Shown here: positions 34,712-43,548 of the stretch, piece after piece | How positions within the stretch are numbered: the first letter of the stretch is position 1 | Layout of the letters: the number at the start of each line of letters is the position of its first letter | From: Geothrix sp. 21YS21S-2 | GTDB taxonomy: Bacteria; Acidobacteriota; Holophagae; Holophagales; Holophagaceae | Assembly (NCBI RefSeq): GCF_030846775.1 | Contig: NZ_CP132910.1 | Location: forward strand, 282,001-346,000 | Direction of reading: 5' to 3' | Length of the DNA: 64,000 nucleotides | The notes under the pieces: model-generated | Seen by the model: only the letters and a program-made list of their open reading frames with translations | What the model was told of the DNA's origin: nothing | The model's database searches: none | Program-made: the position numbers and the translations under genes

Positions 34712-35035
34712 ATGAGAATACCAATCATTGTTTGCGCACTGGTCCTCACGGCCTGCGGACCGAACATCCCCAAGAAGCCCGCGGGCGTCCCGGCGGAGGC
34801 CTTCTGGGCCGGGGACGACAAGGGCGGGGCCTTCGTGGCCATCGGCGTGCCGGACCACGAGGGCTGGCAGGTGAAGATCCACGACCCGCAGACGGGTGCC
34901 GTGCTGGCCCAGGGCCTCTTCGTCATCCGGCGCGGCGCCGCGCGGCCGGCCTTCCACCAGGAGGACTTCGCCGGCTGGGACGGCCGGGCCGTGCACCTCA
35001 CGGACGGCGGCGTCCTGGAACCCAAGAAGCCCTGA
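34712..35035 (+). CDS. small putative lipoprotein
   Basis: A 107-residue protein with signal peptide and lipobox LTAC (Cys 15). The mature part is beta-rich and unrecognised (GGAFVAIGVPDHEGWQVKIHDPQTGAV). Its stop overlaps the start of the next gene (TGATG), so it is the first of three coupled genes of unknown function. It is divergent from map across 61 bp. Confidence 0.7.
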   Translation: MRIPIIVCALVLTACGPNIPKKPAGVPAEAFWAGDDKGGAFVAIGVPDHEGWQVKIHDPQTGAVLAQGLFVIRRGAARPAFHQEDFAGWDGRAVHLTDGGVLEPKKP

Positions 35036-35640
35036 TGCCGTACACCCGCGAGGAGCTGGACTGGATGGAAGCCGAATGGGCCTTTCATCTCCACGGGCGG
35101 CAGGCGTTCATGAGCCGGGAGGATTTCCTTCAGCTGCAGGCGTGGGATGGGGAGGGCATCGCCGCCGACGCCGTGGTGGGGGCCATGGAGGCGTACTTCG
35201 AGCGCCGGGCCCGGCGGGCCAAGCCCCGCACCTGGGTGGCCCTGTCCCACCTGGCCAAGGACGTGGCCCGGGCCGTCAAGCTGCGGGCCGCCCTGGGCAA
35301 GGTGGAGGCCGAGGACCTGACCGGCTGGGAGGCCGTCAAGGAGCCCCTGCGGTCGGATCCCCGGGCCCGGGCCGCCTTCGAGGCCTGGAAGCGGTTCCAG
35401 GCCGCGGCCCCGCCCCCGGATTCCCCCGGGTTCCTGGACCACTACGACCAGGCCCGCAGGCTCCACAAGGAGCTGCTGGCCCTGGCCGAGGCGGCCCTGG
35501 GGGGCCGGGCGGAACCGCTCAAGGAAGCGCTCATGGCCCGCCTGGCCGAGTCGAAACTGCAGGAGGGGACCCTGGTGTGGAAGCGCGCCTGGGATCATCA
35601 TTGGGGCCGCGCGGTATGCGACGCCTGGGGGATGGAGTGA
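35035..35640 (+). CDS. hypothetical helical protein
   Basis: A 201-residue protein, almost entirely alpha-helical and rich in Glu, Ala and Arg (YTREELDWMEAEWAFHLHG; AYFERRARRAKPRTWVALSH). Not recognised; no membrane segment or cysteine motif. It sits between a lipoprotein and a 433-residue unknown with overlaps on both sides, so the three probably work together. Confidence 0.65.
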   Translation: MPYTREELDWMEAEWAFHLHGRQAFMSREDFLQLQAWDGEGIAADAVVGAMEAYFERRARRAKPRTWVALSHLAKDVARAVKLRAALGKVEAEDLTGWEAVKEPLRSDPRARAAFEAWKRFQAAAPPPDSPGFLDHYDQARRLHKELLALAEAALGGRAEPLKEALMARLAESKLQEGTLVWKRAWDHHWGRAVCDAWGME

Positions 35641-36938
35641 GCGCCGACTGGCTTCGGGAACTTGAGAAACCCACCACGGCCTTCTTCGAGGCCTTCGCCC
35701 AGCGCGCCGCGGGCGCCCAGGGCCCCCGCAACGCCACCCGGGACGCCGTCCAGAACCTCACTCCGCTCGTGGACTGGGCGGCCTACCTCCCCCACATCCC
35801 CCACGGCCTGCTGGGGCTGGGGGCGGCCTTCCGCCTGAAGCCGCTGCTGGCCGAGGCGAGCTTCCTGCGGATCCTCTCCACCCAGCTCCACGCCTTCGCG
35901 GTGGAGGCCCGGGGCAGGGGCCTGGAGGCCCTGGGCTCGGGTTCCTGGGCGAACCTGGACATGGCCATTTCCACCCACCGGCCCTCCATCGCCTGGGGCG
36001 AGGCCATGGGCATCGAGGAGGTGGGCCCCGCGGACTTCCAGCGCCTGGAGAGCCGGGTGGAGCGGGACATGGCCAACGTGGGCCACAAGGCGGTCATGGC
36101 CCGGGACCTGGGGGAGCTCTTCCTGGCCCTGGAGTCGCCCCGGGCCGGGGGACGCGTGCTGCTGGCCCTGGCGGCCTTCCTTTGCGCGTCCGAGCCGTTC
36201 GACACCTTCTGGAACCAGCGCGCCGCCCGGCGCCTGGAAGGGGTTCCGCCCGTGCCCCACCGGGCGCCGGAGGCCGAACCGGCCGCCCACACCGCCGCCG
36301 CCCGGGAGATCTGCGATTCGGGCCTGGTGGATCTGCTGGATTCCTTCTCCCTGCGGGTGCGGGCCGGGGCCGGCAGCGGGGACCTCCTGGCCCCCCTGGT
36401 GCTGGCCGCCTCGGAAAAGCAGCTGGACGCACGGCGGGACCTGGAGGGCAAGACCTCCTGGAACTTCGTGTACCTCGCCCATCTGGCCAAGCGCAGCCTC
36501 GGCGCCGGTCCCCTGGCCCCCGAGACCTGGGTGCAGGGCGCGGCCCTCGTCAACCTGTTCCCCACCGACGAGGAGGAGGACCGCCCCCGGGCCGTCCCGC
36601 CCCGCGTCCCGGCCCCGGACCCCGCCTCGGGCCTCCTGGAGGCCATCCTGGACGCCGAGCCCCAGCAGGCCATGTACCACGCGGCCGAGCTGCTGGCCCA
36701 GGGTAACGAGGGCGCCGTGCTGGGCATCCTGGCCGAGGCGGCCTCCACCAACGACCCCGCGTTCAACCACAGCCACCAGGTGCTGGCCGTGGCCGCCGCG
36801 GCGGACCTTGCCGGCCATCTGCCCGGCCGGGTGCGGTGGGCCATGCTGACGGCCCTGGCCAAATCCTTGGCGAACGGCCAGGGAAGCACGGATCTGGGAC
36901 GCCTCGCGGACAAGGCCCTTGACTTGATTAATAATTAA
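35637..36938 (+). CDS. hypothetical helical protein
   Basis: A 433-residue soluble protein of unknown function, predicted mostly alpha-helical, with repeat-like helical pairs such as QQAMYHAAELLAQGNEGAVL and NHSHQVLAVAAAADLAGH. The many Ala/Leu helices with conserved-looking His are reminiscent of helical-repeat enzymes, but no family is assigned. GTG 35637 overlaps the previous stop by four bases, with GGGG upstream. The gene ends in an AT-rich palindrome-like stretch (TTAATTAA at its core). Confidence 0.6.
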   Translation: MSADWLRELEKPTTAFFEAFAQRAAGAQGPRNATRDAVQNLTPLVDWAAYLPHIPHGLLGLGAAFRLKPLLAEASFLRILSTQLHAFAVEARGRGLEALGSGSWANLDMAISTHRPSIAWGEAMGIEEVGPADFQRLESRVERDMANVGHKAVMARDLGELFLALESPRAGGRVLLALAAFLCASEPFDTFWNQRAARRLEGVPPVPHRAPEAEPAAHTAAAREICDSGLVDLLDSFSLRVRAGAGSGDLLAPLVLAASEKQLDARRDLEGKTSWNFVYLAHLAKRSLGAGPLAPETWVQGAALVNLFPTDEEEDRPRAVPPRVPAPDPASGLLEAILDAEPQQAMYHAAELLAQGNEGAVLGILAEAASTNDPAFNHSHQVLAVAAAADLAGHLPGRVRWAMLTALAKSLANGQGSTDLGRLADKALDLINN

Positions 36939-36983
36939 TTAATATTATCCGGAACCGGACGGCAGGTCCGGCCCGGAGTCTTC

Positions 36984-37586
36984 ATGACCATGCCCATCCT
37001 GGCCCTGGCCCTCCTCCTGGGATTCGAGCCGGAACCCGCGGATCCGGGCCCCATCTGGGAGGCCGCGGGCCGGGACCCCTACCTCCTGGGGAAACGGGGC
37101 TTCCCGAAGGTGTCCCGGGCCGTAGGGCACGCGGTGGCCGAGTTCCACGCCGCCGTGCGCCAGCGGCGGATCGATCCTTCCCGGGACGAGTTCTTCTCGT
37201 ACGTCTACACCTTCCAGCCTCCGGGGGGCGGCCGGCGGCTCTTTTTCCACTCCCAGTGGTGGCAGGCCATGTACGAGAAGACCGAGGCCGGCAGCATGCG
37301 CCACCGGGTCGGGCGGCCCTATGCGGAAAACGGCAGCGTGCGGGTCTACACCTTCATCCACACCCATCCCACCGGGCTGGGCGGCAGCGAGGGACCCTCC
37401 CGGGTGGACGTGGCCACGGCATCCCGGTACCGGCGTCCCGACGGCAGCTTCCGCTACCTGTATCTCATCAACAACCGGGGCACCCTCGTGCGGTTCAAGG
37501 CCCGCAGGGACATCGATCCCCACAACGCCGCCGCGCTGGCGAGGATGCCCGTGCGGCCCCGCGCGGGGGTGGACTGGGTGGACTGA
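36984..37586 (+). CDS. exported protein with JAMM/DUF4329-like HTHP motif
   Basis: A 200-residue protein with a signal peptide (MPILALALLLGF). The central motif FIHTHPTGLGGSEGPSRVDVATA resembles the metal site of JAB/MPN (JAMM) peptidases and DUF4329 domains, H-x-H-P with a later S-x-x-D, but with ten rather than seven residues between His and Ser. A zinc-dependent peptidase or deamidase-like fold is possible. ATG 36984 has GGAG five bases upstream. Monocistronic; activity is inference. Confidence 0.55.
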   Translation: MTMPILALALLLGFEPEPADPGPIWEAAGRDPYLLGKRGFPKVSRAVGHAVAEFHAAVRQRRIDPSRDEFFSYVYTFQPPGGGRRLFFHSQWWQAMYEKTEAGSMRHRVGRPYAENGSVRVYTFIHTHPTGLGGSEGPSRVDVATASRYRRPDGSFRYLYLINNRGTLVRFKARRDIDPHNAAALARMPVRPRAGVDWVD

Positions 37587-38525
37587 TCACTGGTACCCCA
37601 CGTCCCGCAGCATGGCCTTGAGCGCCGCCGCGGACGCCTGAAGCCCGGCCTTCTCCTCCGGGTCGAGGGGCAGTGGCAGGATCTCCCGGATGCCGTCCCG
37701 GCCGACGATGGCCGGCAGGCTGAGGCAGACGTCCTCCACGCCGTGCATGTTCTCGATGAAGGAGGACACGCACAGCAGGCGGTTCTCGTCGTCGGCCACG
37801 GCCCGGATGATCCGGGCGACGCTCATGGAGATGGCGTAGAAGGTGGCGCCCTTGCGCTTGATGACCTCCTGCCCGGCCTGCACCACGTCCGCGCTGATGC
37901 GCGCGCGGTCCTCCGCCGAAAGCCGCGGGTGCTCGGGGGAGGGATAGGCGGAGAGGGGAAGGGGCCCGATGCTGGCCGCGCTCCAGAACGGCACGGCCGA
38001 GTCCCCGTGCTCCCCGATGACCATGGCGTGCAGGTTCCGGGGACTGACCTTGAAGTGGCTGCTCAGCAGGAACTTGAACCGCGAGGAATCCAGCACGGTC
38101 CCCGACCCGAAGATCCGCGCCCGGTCGATGCCCATGCGCTTGTAGCAGACGTACGTGAGGATATCCATCGGGTTCGTCACGACCAGCAGCAGGGACCGGC
38201 CGTTGTAGTGCTTCATCACCCCGCCGATGATGGCCTCGGTGATCCGGATGTTGCCCTTGGCCAGGTCCAGCCGGGATTCCCCGGGCTTGCGGCCCCGGCC
38301 CGCCGCGTGGACGATGAGGTCCGCGTCCGCGAGGCCCTCGTAGCCCTCGGCCCGCAGGTTCACCTGCTCGGAGACGGCGCCCCCGTGGGCGATGTCGAGA
38401 ACCTCGCCGTACGCCTTGTCGGTGTTCAGGTCAATGAGGCTCACATCGGAGGCGATGCCCTGGGTGGCCAGGGTGTAGGCGATGGTGGCGCCGACGTTCC
38501 CTGCGCCGATGATCGCAATTTTCAT
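37587..38525 (-). CDS. malate/L-lactate dehydrogenase family protein (malate-type residue)
   Basis: A 312-residue NAD-dependent 2-hydroxyacid dehydrogenase. NAD motif IIGAGNVGATIAYTLATQG, Asp after strand 2 (LIDLN), catalytic His in VIGEHGDSAVPFWS and substrate Arg in KPGESR are all visible. The specificity residue directly before KPG (position 102 in the classical numbering) is Arg, as in malate dehydrogenases; lactate dehydrogenases have Gln. Overall it still looks LDH-like (GES/GET context). It likely interconverts malate and oxaloacetate. ATG 38525 starts at the conserved N-terminus. Confidence 0.88.
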   Translation of the reverse strand: MKIAIIGAGNVGATIAYTLATQGIASDVSLIDLNTDKAYGEVLDIAHGGAVSEQVNLRAEGYEGLADADLIVHAAGRGRKPGESRLDLAKGNIRITEAIIGGVMKHYNGRSLLLVVTNPMDILTYVCYKRMGIDRARIFGSGTVLDSSRFKFLLSSHFKVSPRNLHAMVIGEHGDSAVPFWSAASIGPLPLSAYPSPEHPRLSAEDRARISADVVQAGQEVIKRKGATFYAISMSVARIIRAVADDENRLLCVSSFIENMHGVEDVCLSLPAIVGRDGIREILPLPLDPEEKAGLQASAAALKAMLRDVGYQ

Positions 38526-38623
38526 GGTGACCCCCAGGTCCATCATGGCAGCGGGGCCCCGCGCTTTCAAACGTGGCGCGACGGCGCCGGCACCCTCCGC
38601 GCGGCGGACTGCTACCCTTGGGA

Positions 38624-40558
38624 ATGGCCGAATTGAAATGCTTCCATCTCCTTGCCCTTTCGGCGTGCCTGACCACGGCGGCCGCCCAGGAGCCCTTCGC
38701 CGCCTTCCCCCCGCTCCCCCGGGGCGTCGGCCCCATCAGCGTCGTGGACAGCCAGGGCCGCTACGTGGGCCGGATCCTGCCCCAGAAGCGCTACTGGGTC
38801 ACCCTCGACCGGATCCCCTGGTTCCTGCAGAAGGCGCTGCTGGCGGTGGAGGACGCGCGGTTCTACGAGCACGGCGGCATCGACGTGCGCAGCATCGCGC
38901 GGGCCTTCGTGAAGGACGTGGCCAAGGGGAGGGCCGCCGAAGGGGGTTCCACCATCACCCAGCAGCTCATCAAGAACAAGTTCCTCACCGCCGAGCCGAC
39001 CCTGGACCGCAAGGTCAAGGAGGCCCGCATGGCCATGGACTTCGAGACGAAGTACACCAAGAACCAGATCCTGGAGATGTACTTCAACGAGATCTACTAC
39101 GGCAACGGCGCCCAGGGCCTCGCCCAGGCCTCCCGCCTCTACTTCGGCAAGAGCCCCGAGGAGCTCAGCGAGGGCGAGTGCGTCACCCTCGCCGGCGTGC
39201 CCAAGAACCCCGGCAAGTACAACCCCCTCGGCAAGGTCGAGGACATCGCGATGCGGCGGGAGGTGGTCCTCAAGCGCATGGAGGAGCTGAAGGTGATCTC
39301 GGCCCAGCAGAGGGCGGCCCTGCGCTCCCAGTGGGGCGCGGTGCAGGGGCCCGGCAAGGCCCCCCACTACCTGGCCCAGATCCGCGCCGCGCTGGTGCGG
39401 CTGTACGGGGCGGACGCGGTGGAGCTGGGCGGGCTGGACATCACGGCGCCACTGGACCTGGACCTCCAGAAGGCCGCGGAGGACGCGCTGAAGGCAGGGG
39501 TCCGGCGCGTGTCGCCGGACCTGCAGGGGGCCCTGGTGTGCCAGGATCCGGCCACGGGCGACGTGCTCGCGGCCGTGGGGGGCCTGGACGGCGGCCAGAA
39601 CTCCCTCAACCGCGCCTTCAATTCCATGCGCCAGCCCGGGTCGGCCATCAAGCCCCTGATCTACGCCGCGGCCCTGGAGGAGGGTCTCACGGCGTCCAGC
39701 ATCTGGAGCGACGAGCCCGTGGCCTACGACCGGGGCGGGGGCGCCACGTGGAAGCCCCTGAACTACGGCCGGGAGCGCCTGGGGGACATCTCCCTGCGCG
39801 AGGCCCTGGCCCACTCCAGCAACGTCGTCACGGTGAAGGTGCTCGAGCAGGTTGGGGTCCCCGATTTCGTGGACTTCGCCGGGCGCATGGGGCTGCCCCT
39901 CAGGGCCCAGAACGGGCTGAGCCTGGCCCTGGGCACGGACGAGGTGACCCTCAAGGACCTGGTGCAGGCCTACACGCCCCTGGCGGCGGCCGGGGTCCGG
40001 GCCGAGGCCCGCGTGATCACCCGCATCCATGACCGCAGGCGCGACGCCTGGACCGAGTTCCCCCCGGCGCTGACCCCGGTGCTCTCCCCCGAGGCCGCCT
40101 TCGTCACCACCAGCATGCTGCGCGACGTGCTGACCTACGGCACCGCCAAGTCGCTCGCGGCCTTCAGCCGGGAGCACCCGTCCGCGGGCAAGACCGGCAC
40201 CACCGACAACTACCAGGACGCGTGGTTCGTGGGCTACACCCCCGGCGTGATCACCGGCGTCTGGGTGGGCTACGACCGGCCGCGGACCCTGGGCCGCGGG
40301 TTCACGGGCGGGGCCGTCGCGGCCCCCATCTGGGCGAAGTTCATGGCCAGGGCCCTGGAGCCCAGGCCCGTCGTGGACTTCCCGAGGCCCGACGACATCG
40401 TCACCGCCACCGTCGACCCCGCCACCGGGTACCTGGCGACGGAGGCCTGCCCGAAGAAGGTGGACGAGGTCTACCTCCCGGGCACGGAGCCCGACCGGCC
40501 CTGTCCCCTCCATGCGCCTGCTCCGGAAAGCCCGAGCCAGGTCCCTGAACAACCTTGA
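38624..40558 (+). CDS. penicillin-binding protein 1A-type transglycosylase/transpeptidase
   Basis: A 644-residue class A PBP building peptidoglycan. The glycosyltransferase 51 domain holds AVEDARFYEHGGID (catalytic Glu) and GGSTITQQLIKN at about residues 70-130. The transpeptidase domain holds the SxxK serine motif PGSAIKP, HSSN and KTGTTD. The N-terminal segment (LLALSACLTTAAAQEP) looks more like a cleavable signal peptide than the usual uncleaved anchor. The 98-bp gap to the divergent dehydrogenase gene should contain both promoters. Confidence 0.92.
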   Translation: MAELKCFHLLALSACLTTAAAQEPFAAFPPLPRGVGPISVVDSQGRYVGRILPQKRYWVTLDRIPWFLQKALLAVEDARFYEHGGIDVRSIARAFVKDVAKGRAAEGGSTITQQLIKNKFLTAEPTLDRKVKEARMAMDFETKYTKNQILEMYFNEIYYGNGAQGLAQASRLYFGKSPEELSEGECVTLAGVPKNPGKYNPLGKVEDIAMRREVVLKRMEELKVISAQQRAALRSQWGAVQGPGKAPHYLAQIRAALVRLYGADAVELGGLDITAPLDLDLQKAAEDALKAGVRRVSPDLQGALVCQDPATGDVLAAVGGLDGGQNSLNRAFNSMRQPGSAIKPLIYAAALEEGLTASSIWSDEPVAYDRGGGATWKPLNYGRERLGDISLREALAHSSNVVTVKVLEQVGVPDFVDFAGRMGLPLRAQNGLSLALGTDEVTLKDLVQAYTPLAAAGVRAEARVITRIHDRRRDAWTEFPPALTPVLSPEAAFVTTSMLRDVLTYGTAKSLAAFSREHPSAGKTGTTDNYQDAWFVGYTPGVITGVWVGYDRPRTLGRGFTGGAVAAPIWAKFMARALEPRPVVDFPRPDDIVTATVDPATGYLATEACPKKVDEVYLPGTEPDRPCPLHAPAPESPSQVPEQP

Positions 40559-40600
40559 ATCCTTGGCGAGAGTAAACAATCCTTCGGTTTCCTGGGCCTC

Positions 40601-41968
40601 TCAGGCTTCCAGGCGAACGCCCTGGGTGCGCATGAGCGCCACGGCGATGAGGAAGGCGATGAGGTCCGCCACCGGCTCGGCGATCCAGACCCCGTCCAGG
40701 CCGAAATGCGCCGGGAGGATCATGAGGAACGGGATCAGGAAGATCACCTGCCGGGAGAAGGCGAGGAACAGGGAGATGCGGGCCCGGCCGATGGACTGGA
40801 AGAAGCTGGAGGTCACCATCTGGAAGCCCACGAAGGGGAAGACGATGAAGGTCAGGCGCAGGCCACGGACGGCCATCGCGGTCAGGCGGGGATCCCGGGT
40901 GAAGGTGCCGGCCACGGCCTGGGGCGCGAGCTCGCACAGCAGGAAGCCCAGGGTCGTGACCCCGGTGGCCAGGACCACGGCCCAACGGAAAACCTCGCGC
41001 ACCCGACCGAAGCGGCGGGCTCCGAAATTGAATCCCGCGATGGGCTGCATGCCCATGTTCACGCCGATGACGATCATGACGAAGAGGCTCGTCATGGCGT
41101 TGATGATGCCGAAGGCCCCGATGGCGTAGTCGCCGCCGTAGCGCTCCAGCCGGATGTTGACCAGGAGGATGACGATGCTCGAGCAGAAGAGCATCACGAA
41201 ACTGGACATGCCGATGGCGAAGATGTCGCGGATGACCGCCGGCCGGGGCCGGAGGCGGGCCAGGGCGAAGCGCAGGGGGCTCGGGCCGGAGGTGAAGTGG
41301 CTGAAGGAGACCCCTGTGCCGGCGATCTGCGCGGCCACCGTGGCCAGGGCGGCGCCCCGGATCCCCCAGCCGAATCCGAAGATGAACAGGGGCGCCAGGA
41401 CCAGGTTCACGCCCACGGTCAGCAGCGTGGTGGCCATGGCCCGGCGGGGGTGCCCGGAGGCCCGCATGATGCCGTTCAGCCCCAGGTAGAGGTGCTGGAA
41501 CACGTTGCCCAGGAGGATGATCCGCATGAATTGCCGGGCGAAGGGCAGGGTCTCCGGGCTGGCGCCCATGGTGGCCAGGACGCGGTCCAGGAAGACCAGG
41601 CCGAGCACGGTGAAGCAGAGTCCAAGCAGCAGGTTCAGGAAGATGGCGTTGCCCAGGACGGCGTCCGCTTCGAGGCGGCGTCCTTCGCCCAGGCGGATGG
41701 ACACCAGCGCCGCCGCGCCCACGCCCACCATGGCGCCGAAGGCCGCCGCCAGGTTCATGAGGGGGAACGTGAGGGCCAGGCCGGAGATGGCCATGGGGCC
41801 CACGCCGTGGCCGATGAAGACGCGGTCGATGATGTTGTACAGCGAGGCCGCCGCGGTGGCGACGATGGCCGGGACGGCGTACCGCACCAGCAGGGCGAGG
41901 ACGGGGCCCTGGCCGAGATCGACGTGGGCCTGGGCGGGCTCCAGGCCAGGTTCAGGGGTGGTCGTCAA
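40601..41968 (-). CDS. MATE-family efflux transporter
   Basis: A 455-residue membrane protein with twelve predicted helices and the MATE halves (IIDRVFIGHGVGPMAISGLALTFPL; GMQPIAGFNFGARRFGRV). Members export drugs or metabolites in exchange for Na+ or H+. The best start is TTG 41968; no ATG is near and the conserved helix 1 begins some 25 residues later. It is 23 bp downstream of the GNAT gene and may be cotranscribed. Confidence 0.9.
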   Translation of the reverse strand: MTTTPEPGLEPAQAHVDLGQGPVLALLVRYAVPAIVATAAASLYNIIDRVFIGHGVGPMAISGLALTFPLMNLAAAFGAMVGVGAAALVSIRLGEGRRLEADAVLGNAIFLNLLLGLCFTVLGLVFLDRVLATMGASPETLPFARQFMRIILLGNVFQHLYLGLNGIMRASGHPRRAMATTLLTVGVNLVLAPLFIFGFGWGIRGAALATVAAQIAGTGVSFSHFTSGPSPLRFALARLRPRPAVIRDIFAIGMSSFVMLFCSSIVILLVNIRLERYGGDYAIGAFGIINAMTSLFVMIVIGVNMGMQPIAGFNFGARRFGRVREVFRWAVVLATGVTTLGFLLCELAPQAVAGTFTRDPRLTAMAVRGLRLTFIVFPFVGFQMVTSSFFQSIGRARISLFLAFSRQVIFLIPFLMILPAHFGLDGVWIAEPVADLIAFLIAVALMRTQGVRLEA

Positions 41969-41991
41969 TGGCGAGGTCCCTGGGTCCGGTC

Positions 41992-42579
41992 CTAGACCGG
42001 CATCTCCAGGTTCATGCTCTCCATTGCAGCCCAGATGAGCGGGATGTCGTTGGCCATCAGGATCAGGTCGTGCTTGGCGCCGCCGAGGTCCATGACGTGG
42101 TGGGGCAGGACCGCGTCCTTGTGGAAGCCCAGCTTCTCGAAGGTCCTGCGGGCGCCCAGCTGGTCCGCGACCACCTGCACGATGATCTTCTCGATGCCCA
42201 GGTCGGTGGCGAGCTTGACCAGGGTGGAGACCAGGGTGGTGCCCAGCCCCTTGCGCCGGTAGTCGGCGTGGCAGGCGATGCGGATCTCCCCCACGTGGCG
42301 GGTCCAGCCGTGGAAGGTGCGGTAGAGGGTCCCCTCGCCGACGATGGCCGCGCCGCTCCGGGCGACGAGGGAGATCACCTCCCCGGTCTCCAGGCGGTGG
42401 CGGAAGCGCCGGGACCACTCCAGGGTGGTGACGTCATCCTTGAGCACCAGGCGGTCCTCGGCCGGGAGGCCCCGGTAGAAGATGTGGAGATCGTCCATAT
42501 CACCTGGTTTCAAGGGTTGGACTTCTACGACCGCGCCGTCCCGCAGGGCGACGTTCTGGGGAAAGGACTCGGGGCCCAC
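41992..42579 (-). CDS. GNAT-family N-acetyltransferase
   Basis: About 195 residues. The acetyl-CoA loop reads RRKGLGTTLVSTLVKLA near residue 120, preceded by EIRIACHADY, with GARRTFEKLGFHKD near the end. Such enzymes acetylate small molecules or proteins; substrate unknown. I chose GTG 42579 because of a GGGGGG run seven bases upstream; ATG 42636 would add 19 residues but lies on the likely promoter and has no ribosome site. Confidence 0.85.
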   Translation of the reverse strand: MGPESFPQNVALRDGAVVEVQPLKPGDMDDLHIFYRGLPAEDRLVLKDDVTTLEWSRRFRHRLETGEVISLVARSGAAIVGEGTLYRTFHGWTRHVGEIRIACHADYRRKGLGTTLVSTLVKLATDLGIEKIIVQVVADQLGARRTFEKLGFHKDAVLPHHVMDLGGAKHDLILMANDIPLIWAAMESMNLEMPV

Positions 42580-42649
42580 GGTCAGGCCCCCCAGCCGATG
42601 CTTAGCTGTTCGTTGCCCATATCCGGCTTCTCCCATGATGTATGAATTG

Positions 42650-42662
42650 AATATGTCATATT
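42650..42662. promoter_or_regulatory. palindrome AATATG-T-CATATT upstream of the GNAT gene
   Basis: A perfect 13-bp palindrome in an AT-rich pocket overlaps the sdaAA stop codon and precedes the GNAT start. Either an operator or part of the GNAT promoter; no regulator is known. Confidence 0.35.
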
Positions 42663-43548
42663 AAGAGCAGAAGTTCCCTTGTCCACAAGATTCGCATCCG
42701 GAAAGCGGCAGCACCGCCAGACCCCCCCGGGCGGTTTCCCGGTATTCCTCGGGAATCCGGCGTCCCACCTTGCCCATGGTCTCGATGACGGCGTCGGCGG
42801 CGAACACGCTCTCCATGCCGGCCAGGGCCATCTCCGCGCAGGCGGCGGCGTTCACCGCCCCCATGGCGTTGCGCTTGACGCAGGGCACCTCCACCAGGCC
42901 CTTCACGGGGTCGCAGATGAGGCCCATGACGTTGGCCAGGGCGAAGGCCACCGCGTGGTCCACCTGGACCGGGGTGCCCCCCATCAGCTCCACCAGGGCG
43001 CCGGCGGCCATGGCCGAGGCCGAGCCCACCTCGGCCTGGCAGCCCCCCTCGGCCCCGCTCAGGGAGGCCAGCTTCTCGATGACCAGGCCGATCCCGCCGG
43101 CCGTGAAGAAGGCCCTGACCAGCGCCTCGTCCCCGCAGCCCTTCTCCTCCGCCACCCGGAACAGCGCCGCCGGGAGCACGCCGCAGGCCCCCGCCGTGGG
43201 GGAGGCCACGATCCGGCCCATGCAGGCGTTCACCTCGGCCACGGAGAGGGCGGCCGCCACGAGGCGGGAGAAGGCCGGGCCCAGAAGGGACCCCCCGCCC
43301 TCGATCCACCGGTCCATGCGGGCCGCATCGCCGCGGATGAGTCCGCTCCGGGAATGCTGGGGCTTCGCCAGGCCCCGGGCCACGGCCTGGCGCATGACGT
43401 TCATGCGGTCCAGCATGAGGGCCTCCAGGACCTCGGGGCGCTTCCCGCTCTGGCGGGCCTCCCCGTCCAGGAAGACCCGGGACAGCGCGACGCCCCGTTC
43501 CTCGGCCTCGGCCCGGTAGGATGCCAGGGTGCCTTGGGCGTGGGTCAT
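42661..43548 (-). CDS. sdaAA: L-serine dehydratase, iron-sulfur-dependent, alpha subunit
   Basis: A 295-residue subunit that deaminates L-serine to pyruvate with a [4Fe-4S] cluster. Family motifs SPTAGACGVLPAALF, GGCQAEVGSASAMAAGALVELMGG and CDPVKGLVEVPCVKRN are present, with the C-terminal CESCGQGNFCS. The cluster cysteines are among those in GACG, CDPV and VPCV. It begins immediately after the sdaAB stop (TGAATG), so two-subunit SdaA is made from one transcript. Confidence 0.92.
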   Translation of the reverse strand: MTHAQGTLASYRAEAEERGVALSRVFLDGEARQSGKRPEVLEALMLDRMNVMRQAVARGLAKPQHSRSGLIRGDAARMDRWIEGGGSLLGPAFSRLVAAALSVAEVNACMGRIVASPTAGACGVLPAALFRVAEEKGCGDEALVRAFFTAGGIGLVIEKLASLSGAEGGCQAEVGSASAMAAGALVELMGGTPVQVDHAVAFALANVMGLICDPVKGLVEVPCVKRNAMGAVNAAACAEMALAGMESVFAADAVIETMGKVGRRIPEEYRETARGGLAVLPLSGCESCGQGNFCS

